A stretch of DNA of 10,553 nt from JAZQLP01 sp045629205. GTDB lineage: Bacteria > Bacillota > Clostridia > Oscillospirales > UBA644. This document shows positions 5,954-10,553 of this stretch, in pieces. The notes under the pieces are model-generated. The model saw only the letters and a list, made by a program, of their open reading frames with translations, was not told the DNA's origin and did not search any database. Positions within the stretch are counted from its first letter, which is position 1. Each line of letters begins with the position of its first letter. Location of the stretch: assembly GCA_045629205.1 (NCBI GenBank), contig JAZQQT010000029.1, positions 1 through 10,553 of the forward strand, written 5' to 3'. A program made the translations under genes and the position numbers.

Positions 5954-8092
5954 ATGAAAAAAGTAATTTCCGTTTTACTTGTTCTCGTAATGGCCACCTG
6001 TCTTTTCTCGGGGTGCAACACCGAAAAAGAACCGGATCCGCAGAACGACCCCGTAATAAAGAATTACGGCAAAATATTCTACGTTGCCGTTGACGGAAAC
6101 GATGCCAACGAAGGCACAAAGGAATCCCCTCTCGCCACTCTCGGCGGCGCGGTCGCGAAAGTCCGCGAATACAAAGCGGCAAACGGTCTTCCCGAAGGCG
6201 GCATAAAGGTCGAATTCGCGGCGGGAACATATAAAGTCACCGAGCAGACCGACCTCACCGAAGAAGACAGCGGCGAAGAAGGCAAAGAAATAGTATATGC
6301 GGCGGCGGACGGCGCAGAAGTCATATTTGACGGCGGCATTGAACTCAAAAATTCCGATTTCATTCACGTGACGGACGAAGACGTTCTCGCTGTTCTCAAG
6401 AACGACGAAGCCCGCGCAAACGTTCTTTGTCTCGACCTTTCAAAGCCCGAATACGCGATTCTTTTCAAAGCAGATTCAAACAGCTTCAATCAGACCCTTA
6501 CGTCAGACGGCGATATTCAGACCATAGCAAGATGGCCGAACGGAGAATTTGCAAGAGCCGAGATAGTGGACAATTCTGGTGCTTTGTCTCTCATTTCGGC
6601 TGACCCGAAACAGATTGCCGATTGGTCCTCATCCCCTACCTTCGGGTGGAGCGGCTACGGTTCGGTCGACTGGTCGGACGTATGGTTTTTCGAGGGAGTC
6701 ACATTTGACGCCGACAGAAATGCGATCTGTGTTCCGAACAGTAAAATAGTATATCCTCCCGTTTTGTCCAATATGCCGTATTTCGTTTTCAATCTTCTAT
6801 GTGAGCTCGACGAACCGGGTGAATATTACAGAGACGACGAAAACAAAATTCTGTATTATTGGCCGTCGTCAGATATAGCTGCGGCAAGACTCACCGTAAG
6901 CGCAAATTCCGAAACAGCGATATCCCTCGAGGACGTAAAATATATTACCGTTAAAGGCATAATTTTTGAAAATTACTGCAAAACGGCAATAAGCGGCAGT
7001 GCGGATTATTTTTCACTTCTCGATTCTACCATCCGTGTCTGCAGCGACTACGCGGTCAGGCTGAAAGGCAAACACGACACCCTTGACGGCAACACGATGT
7101 ATAATCTTTCAATGGGAGGTATCGACATCAGCGGCGGAGACCTCTTCACGCCCGAACTGTGTTACAACTCGCTGACCAACAACCACATTTACCATTACGG
7201 GCTTGTCCGCAGAACATATAAAGCCGCCTTAACGCTTAACGGCTCGGGTTACTACGTGGCTCACAACGAAATCCACGACGCACCTCACAATGCGATTTCG
7301 GCAGGCGTTTCGCAGTCAATAATAGAATACAACGAAATTTACGATGTCGTAAAATCATCATCCGATGCCGGCGCGATTTATTACGGCAGAAGTTGGCACT
7401 TCGGGTATAACGCGATAAGATACAATTATTTCCATGATATCATCGACGAACTTTTCCACGGCACGCCCTACGCCGTATATCTCGATGACGAACTTGCCCT
7501 GCAGCACGTATATTCGAATATCATAGTCAACGTCGGCGGAGTGGGAGTCGTCGGAAACGGCGTCCGCAACTGCCGGATAGAAAACAACGTCGTCTGCAAC
7601 ACCGGAGTAAAGCCGTTTTTTAACAACGACAACGGAATAGGCTGGTTTCCGCAGCCGTCACTTTATGAAGAAGGCAGTATATGGTCATACCTGAAAGAAC
7701 CTTTAAAAACAAAGCTGTGGAAATATCTGTATGCCGACCTCGGAACAACAATAGAAAGCAACGAGTATCACATTTATTACACCGATCCCATACCGGACGT
7801 CGCCGGTTTCCCCGGATATAACAGCTGGGTCAACAATGTTGTTTATAATTACGCATCCGACGATGAGGTGATCTATAAAGACCGCGTTGAAAAGATAGTC
7901 CTGACAAAACGTCCCAACGAATGGATTGCAAGCACCATAGGAAACAACATTGAATATTTCGACAGCGACCTCAAAGACGTTTTTGTAGATGCTGCAAACG
8001 GCAATTTCTTCTTAAAAGAAGATTCGAAGGTTTACCGTGATATAATCGGATTCGAAAAATGGGACTACTCTCTTATCGGAAGACAGAAATAA
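5954..8092 (+). CDS. Beta-helix lipoprotein, GH141-like (copy B)
   Basis: The 712-residue exported protein starts with a lipoprotein signal (MKKVISVLLVLVMATCLFSGC) in which FSGC places the lipidated Cys at 21. A short linker leads to the conserved N-domain (GKIFYVAVDG at residue 39 to about 128), the ARWPN motif (R193), ELDEPGEYY...LYYWP (284-304) and an Asn/Gly-rich right-handed beta-helix (about 320-590). A candidate catalytic Asp471 lies in SSDAGAIY, with Asp511-Asp512 in VYLDD about 40 residues on. The C-terminus carries DVFVDAANGNFFLK (from 675). The pattern resembles GH141 glycosidases (alpha-L-fucosidase or xylanase are the known activities), anchored on the outer face of the cytoplasmic membrane. 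B is the most divergent copy: the loop between the N-domain and ARWPN and the region after GIGWF differ from A and C, suggesting a different ligand. It has its own promoter and terminator. Fold and export are well supported; catalytic activity is inferred. Confidence 0.9.
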   Translation: MKKVISVLLVLVMATCLFSGCNTEKEPDPQNDPVIKNYGKIFYVAVDGNDANEGTKESPLATLGGAVAKVREYKAANGLPEGGIKVEFAAGTYKVTEQTDLTEEDSGEEGKEIVYAAADGAEVIFDGGIELKNSDFIHVTDEDVLAVLKNDEARANVLCLDLSKPEYAILFKADSNSFNQTLTSDGDIQTIARWPNGEFARAEIVDNSGALSLISADPKQIADWSSSPTFGWSGYGSVDWSDVWFFEGVTFDADRNAICVPNSKIVYPPVLSNMPYFVFNLLCELDEPGEYYRDDENKILYYWPSSDIAAARLTVSANSETAISLEDVKYITVKGIIFENYCKTAISGSADYFSLLDSTIRVCSDYAVRLKGKHDTLDGNTMYNLSMGGIDISGGDLFTPELCYNSLTNNHIYHYGLVRRTYKAALTLNGSGYYVAHNEIHDAPHNAISAGVSQSIIEYNEIYDVVKSSSDAGAIYYGRSWHFGYNAIRYNYFHDIIDELFHGTPYAVYLDDELALQHVYSNIIVNVGGVGVVGNGVRNCRIENNVVCNTGVKPFFNNDNGIGWFPQPSLYEEGSIWSYLKEPLKTKLWKYLYADLGTTIESNEYHIYYTDPIPDVAGFPGYNSWVNNVVYNYASDDEVIYKDRVEKIVLTKRPNEWIASTIGNNIEYFDSDLKDVFVDAANGNFFLKEDSKVYRDIIGFEKWDYSLIGRQK
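6068..6337 (+). repeat. Near-identical N-domain cassette in copy B (pairs with 8329-8598)
   Basis: The 90-residue N-domain from GKIFY to FDGG matches copy C at 86 of 90 residues. At DNA level 6122-6180 is identical over 59 bases to 8383-8441. Similarity falls abruptly after the cassette. The end of the same cassette is also visible in copy A from base 1. Such long identical direct repeats can recombine, deleting or amplifying array members. Confidence 0.85.
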
Positions 8093-8112
8093 ATCCGAAA
8101 AAGTGAATATCG

Positions 8113-8144
8113 TGAGCCGCAGAGTTCCTGCGGCTCATGTTTTT
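8113..8144 (+). terminator. Intrinsic terminator of copy B
   Basis: TGAGCCGCAG (8113-8122) pairs perfectly over ten bases with CTGCGGCTCA (8128-8137) around an AGTTC loop, followed by TGTTTTT. The T-tract runs straight into the -35 box of the next gene, with one A between them. Confidence 0.85.
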
Positions 8145-8145
8145 A

Positions 8146-8174
8146 TTGACTTTATGCTTAAAATGTGCTATTTT
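8146..8174 (+). promoter_or_regulatory. SigA-type promoter of beta-helix copy C
   Basis: TTGACT (8146-8151) and TATTTT (8169-8174) are separated by 17 bases, with an extended -10 TGC at 8166-8168. AGAGG (8191-8195) is the ribosome binding site, seven bases before the ATG at 8203. The -10 is weaker than that of copy B, so basal expression may be lower. Confidence 0.65.
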
Positions 8175-8202
8175 GTTTGCAATAATAAAAAGAGGTTATA
8201 AC

Positions 8203-10338
8203 ATGAAAAGAATCATTGCTTTTTTGCTCGTTCTCGTAATGACGGTATGTCTTTTCTCGGCGTGCAATACCGAAAAAGAACCGGATCCGCCGAAGGATCC
8301 CGAAGAACAGCCCGTTGTTAAAGAATACGGCAAGATATTTTACGTCGCCGTTGACGGCGACGATGCGAACGCCGGAACTAAAGAATCCCCTCTCGCCACT
8401 CTCGGCGGCGCGGTCGCGAAAGTCCGCGAATACAAAGCGGCGAACGGACTTCCCGAAGGCGGAATAAAAATCGAATTCGCGGCGGGAACATATAAAGTCA
8501 CACAGCAGACCGACCTCACCGAAGAAGACAGCGGTGAAGAAGGCAAAGAAATCGTTTACGCGGCGGCGGACGGAGCGGAGGTTATTTTCGACGGAGGCAT
8601 AAGCCTCAACGCTTCCGATTTCAAGCCCGTGAACGATGAATTCAAAGCTCTGCTGCAAACCGACGAAGCGAAAGCAAATGTCCTCGAAATCGACCTCGCG
8701 GCAGCCGGAATATGGGATGCCGACGACTCTGCAGTATATACGGCAAACTGGCGCGCCGGTAAATACAGACAATCATTATACGTCAATAACGAGCTTCAGA
8801 CGGTTGCGAGATGGCCCAACGACGAAAATTACGAAGTTGTTTTTGCAGACGACGCAAATAGCGGAAGAGCGATCCTGTTTCCCGAAGAAAAAGCGGCGCT
8901 TTGGGCAAACGAAACGAACATCCGGGCATACGGCTGCCCCGAATTCGAATGGTCGGCTTTCCATTTTATGAATCTGTCGCTCAATCCGGGAACATCGGAG
9001 CTGCCGGTAAATCAGACATTCAACAAAGGCATGCCGATTTTCGTCTTCAATATTGCCTGCGAGCTCGACAGCCCGGGCGAGTATTATTGGGACGTTGACT
9101 CAAACAAACTTTATTATTGGCCGGAAAACGGTTTTGAAACGGCAAAAATCAGCTTCAGCCAGCTTGCAGGCTCGGTAGTTGGAATAACGGAGACCGACCG
9201 GCTGACTTTTGAAGGCTTTACCTTTGAAAATCTGCGTTACAATGCCGTTTCATCCGAATATTCTCAGAATTCCGATCATATCACCGTCAGCAACTGCATT
9301 TTCAGATGCGCTGCATACTACCCCGTTTATCTTGTCGGTTCTCACAACACCGTCAAAGACAACGAATTTTACGATCTCGGCGGCGGAGGCGTTTACGTTT
9401 CGGGCGGTGACATCCCGAATCAGATCTATGCGCGAACGGTCGTCACGAACAACAGATTTCACGATTGGTCGCAGGTATATACCGTTTACAATGCCGCCGT
9501 CACGGCGGACGGATTCGGATTTGTTATTTCTCATAACGAAATGTATAATTCGCCGCACGAAGCCATCGCCTTCAACAGCGGTTTTACAGTCATAGAATAC
9601 AATCACATATATAATGTCTGCACCGAAACAGAAGATGCCGGAGCGATCTATGCCGGCAGAAGATGGGACTGGGGCAACTCCGAAGTAAGATACAACTATA
9701 TTCACGATATAAATACCATTGCCGGAGGCATATACCTCGACGACCAGATCGCCAAGATAAAATGTTACGGTAACATCATCGTAAACGTCGGCGGTCCCGC
9801 ATTCTGCCTCGGAGGAGGCAAGCACCTTGAGGTCTACAACAATATAATGGTCAGATCCGGAAATATCTACCTCGACGGACGCGGATACGGATGGTATCCC
9901 ACTGTAACAAGTTATCCCGAAGGTTTGCTTTGGAAATGGAACGTTAAGGAAAACTATCTTTCCCTCCGATGGAAATACATGCAGCCGGAATATCTAAGCG
10001 TTCTCGAAATGAGGACCACCGAAGAGCTTGAGGATCTGAAAGGCATCACATCGGATATCCTCGATTCTCCGGGTCCCCAGTCATACGCCGCATTTTACAA
10101 CAATATCGTTTATTACGGGGATTACAAACCGCCTGTAGGAAAAGCCGTTGACATCATCGACAACTCGGCATACGCTCTTGCGCATATCGAAAGTTATACG
10201 GAATACACCGACGGTCTCAACGATGTATTCGTCGATCCCGCAAACGGAAACTTCTTCCTTAAAGAGGATTCGAGAGTTTACAGAGACATCATCGGATTTG
10301 AAAAGTGGGATTACAGCCTGATAGGAATTCAAAAATAA
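8203..10338 (+). CDS. Beta-helix lipoprotein, GH141-like (copy C)
   Basis: The 711-residue exported protein has the lipoprotein signal MKRIIAFLLVLVMTVCLFSAC, with Cys21 as the expected lipidated residue. An upstream in-frame ATG at 8137 is rejected because it lies inside the preceding terminator and before the promoter. Order of parts: Pro/Glu-rich linker; N-domain (43-132); ARWPN (R203); ELDSPGEYYWD...LYYWP (287-307); Asn/Gly-rich beta-helix with VTNNRFHDW, SHNEMYNSPHEAI and IEYNHIYNV; Asp478 in EDAGAIY; Asp513-Asp514 in IYLDD; and DVFVDPANGNFFLK (from 674). The candidate acidic pair is five residues closer together than in A and B because of a shorter loop. It resembles copy A strongly in the C-terminal third (TVTSYP, YLSVLEMRTT, KGIT.D.LDSP). 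It is probably a surface carbohydrate-active protein; substrate unknown. Confidence 0.9.
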   Translation: MKRIIAFLLVLVMTVCLFSACNTEKEPDPPKDPEEQPVVKEYGKIFYVAVDGDDANAGTKESPLATLGGAVAKVREYKAANGLPEGGIKIEFAAGTYKVTQQTDLTEEDSGEEGKEIVYAAADGAEVIFDGGISLNASDFKPVNDEFKALLQTDEAKANVLEIDLAAAGIWDADDSAVYTANWRAGKYRQSLYVNNELQTVARWPNDENYEVVFADDANSGRAILFPEEKAALWANETNIRAYGCPEFEWSAFHFMNLSLNPGTSELPVNQTFNKGMPIFVFNIACELDSPGEYYWDVDSNKLYYWPENGFETAKISFSQLAGSVVGITETDRLTFEGFTFENLRYNAVSSEYSQNSDHITVSNCIFRCAAYYPVYLVGSHNTVKDNEFYDLGGGGVYVSGGDIPNQIYARTVVTNNRFHDWSQVYTVYNAAVTADGFGFVISHNEMYNSPHEAIAFNSGFTVIEYNHIYNVCTETEDAGAIYAGRRWDWGNSEVRYNYIHDINTIAGGIYLDDQIAKIKCYGNIIVNVGGPAFCLGGGKHLEVYNNIMVRSGNIYLDGRGYGWYPTVTSYPEGLLWKWNVKENYLSLRWKYMQPEYLSVLEMRTTEELEDLKGITSDILDSPGPQSYAAFYNNIVYYGDYKPPVGKAVDIIDNSAYALAHIESYTEYTDGLNDVFVDPANGNFFLKEDSRVYRDIIGFEKWDYSLIGIQK
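8329..8598 (+). repeat. Near-identical N-domain cassette in copy C (pairs with 6068-6337)
   Basis: This is the second full copy of the 90-residue N-domain cassette, differing from copy B at four residues only (N/D, E/A, V/I, E/Q). The 59-base identical DNA run is at 8383-8441. The similarity also extends upstream, less perfectly, through the signal peptide and linker, including a shared ACCGAAAAAGAACCGGATCC block. Confidence 0.85.
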
Positions 10339-10351
10339 CAAAACAAAGTTG

Positions 10352-10379
10352 ACGGCAGAGATTATTCTCTGCCGTTTTT
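10352..10379 (+). terminator. Intrinsic terminator of copy C
   Basis: ACGGCAGAG (10352-10360) pairs perfectly over nine bases with CTCTGCCGT (10367-10375) around an ATTATT loop, followed by TTTT. As after copy B, the T-tract leads directly into the -35 box of the next unit. Confidence 0.85.
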
Positions 10380-10380
10380 A

Positions 10381-10409
10381 TTGCATTTTTGTTTGAAATA
10401 TGATATTAT
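10381..10409 (+). promoter_or_regulatory. SigA-type promoter of beta-helix copy D
   Basis: TTGCAT (10381-10386) and TATTAT (10404-10409) are 17 bases apart, with an extended -10 TGA at 10401-10403. AAGGAG (10428-10433) is a strong ribosome binding site eight bases before the ATG at 10442. Confidence 0.65.
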
Positions 10410-10441
10410 CAATCCGAAAAACAAAAAAAGGAGTTTGCATT

Positions 10442-10553
10442 ATGAAACGGTTTATCGCTTTGTTTCTCATTTTTGCTATGACGGCTTGTCTTTTCTCGGC
10501 ATGCAATACCGAAAAAGAACCCGAGCCGCGGAAGGATCCCGAAGAACAGCAGG
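10442..10553 (+). CDS. Beta-helix lipoprotein, copy D (3' end missing)
   Basis: The first 37 codons of a fourth paralog are present and run off the window end. The signal peptide MKRFIALFLIFAMTACLFSAC has the same FSAC lipobox with Cys21. It is followed by NTEKEPEPRKDPEEQQ, nearly the same linker as copy C (NTEKEPDPPKDPEEQP). From the signal, linker, promoter design and position, the rest should be another GH141-like beta-helix protein, but the conserved N-domain and helix are outside the window, so that part is inferred. Confidence 0.8.
   Translation, partial: MKRFIALFLIFAMTACLFSACNTEKEPEPRKDPEEQQ

Noticed and set aside
8137..8202. Upstream in-frame start of copy C, adding 22 residues
   Set aside because: It lies within the copy B terminator and before the copy C promoter -10, lacks a ribosome binding site, and would put a non-signal sequence before the lipoprotein signal. 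ATG 8203 has AGAGG at the right distance.
9250..9825. Antisense open frame of 191 codons opposite copy C
   Set aside because: It falls within the beta-helix coding region. Similar antisense frames occur opposite A and B because of shared codon bias, not because of a real gene.

Overview
The window looks like a chromosomal stretch from a Bacillota (Clostridia-type) bacterium, probably a gut or other plant-fibre-degrading lineage. This rests on the moderate GC content, strong AGGAG-like ribosome binding sites, near-consensus TTGACA/TATAAT promoters, short U-tract terminators, and lipoprotein signal peptides of Gram-positive style. No taxonomic marker gene is present, so the assignment is an inference. 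All supported genes lie on the + strand.

Layout. (1) 1-1833 is the 3' part of a large right-handed parallel beta-helix protein (copy A), with its start outside the window. (2) 1834-2297 is a 464-base gene-free gap. It holds an 11-bp inverted repeat, a foldback repeat element rich in ATGAAG/CTTCAT, two intrinsic terminators and a promoter. (3) 2298-5826 is a two-gene ABC importer operon of the ribose/galactose (CUT2) type: a double ATPase, then a protein in which the permease is fused to the substrate-binding domain. (4) 5954-8092 and 8203-10338 are two complete beta-helix lipoproteins (copies B and C). (5) 10442 to the window end is the start of a fourth (copy D).

The beta-helix proteins share a conserved N-terminal domain, an ARWPN motif, a (D/S)PGEYY...LYYWP motif, Asn/Gly-rich beta-helix coils and a DVFVD.ANGNFFLK C-terminus. 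This is the pattern I associate with glycoside hydrolase family GH141 (known activities: alpha-L-fucosidase acting on rhamnogalacturonan II, and xylanase). The GH141 assignment is from memory of the family and should be tested. Copies B and C each have their own promoter, ribosome binding site and terminator, and D repeats the promoter and start design, so the array is a tandem set of single-gene units and not one long operon.

How it may work together (inference): surface-anchored beta-helix enzymes or binding proteins trim side-chain sugars from a complex plant or host glycan, and the CUT2 importer lying between copies A and B takes up a released monosaccharide. The two most notable points are the permease-binding protein fusion, whose linker carries a perfect internal lipobox, and the paralog array, whose 5' ends are almost identical while the rest of each gene has diverged sharply.
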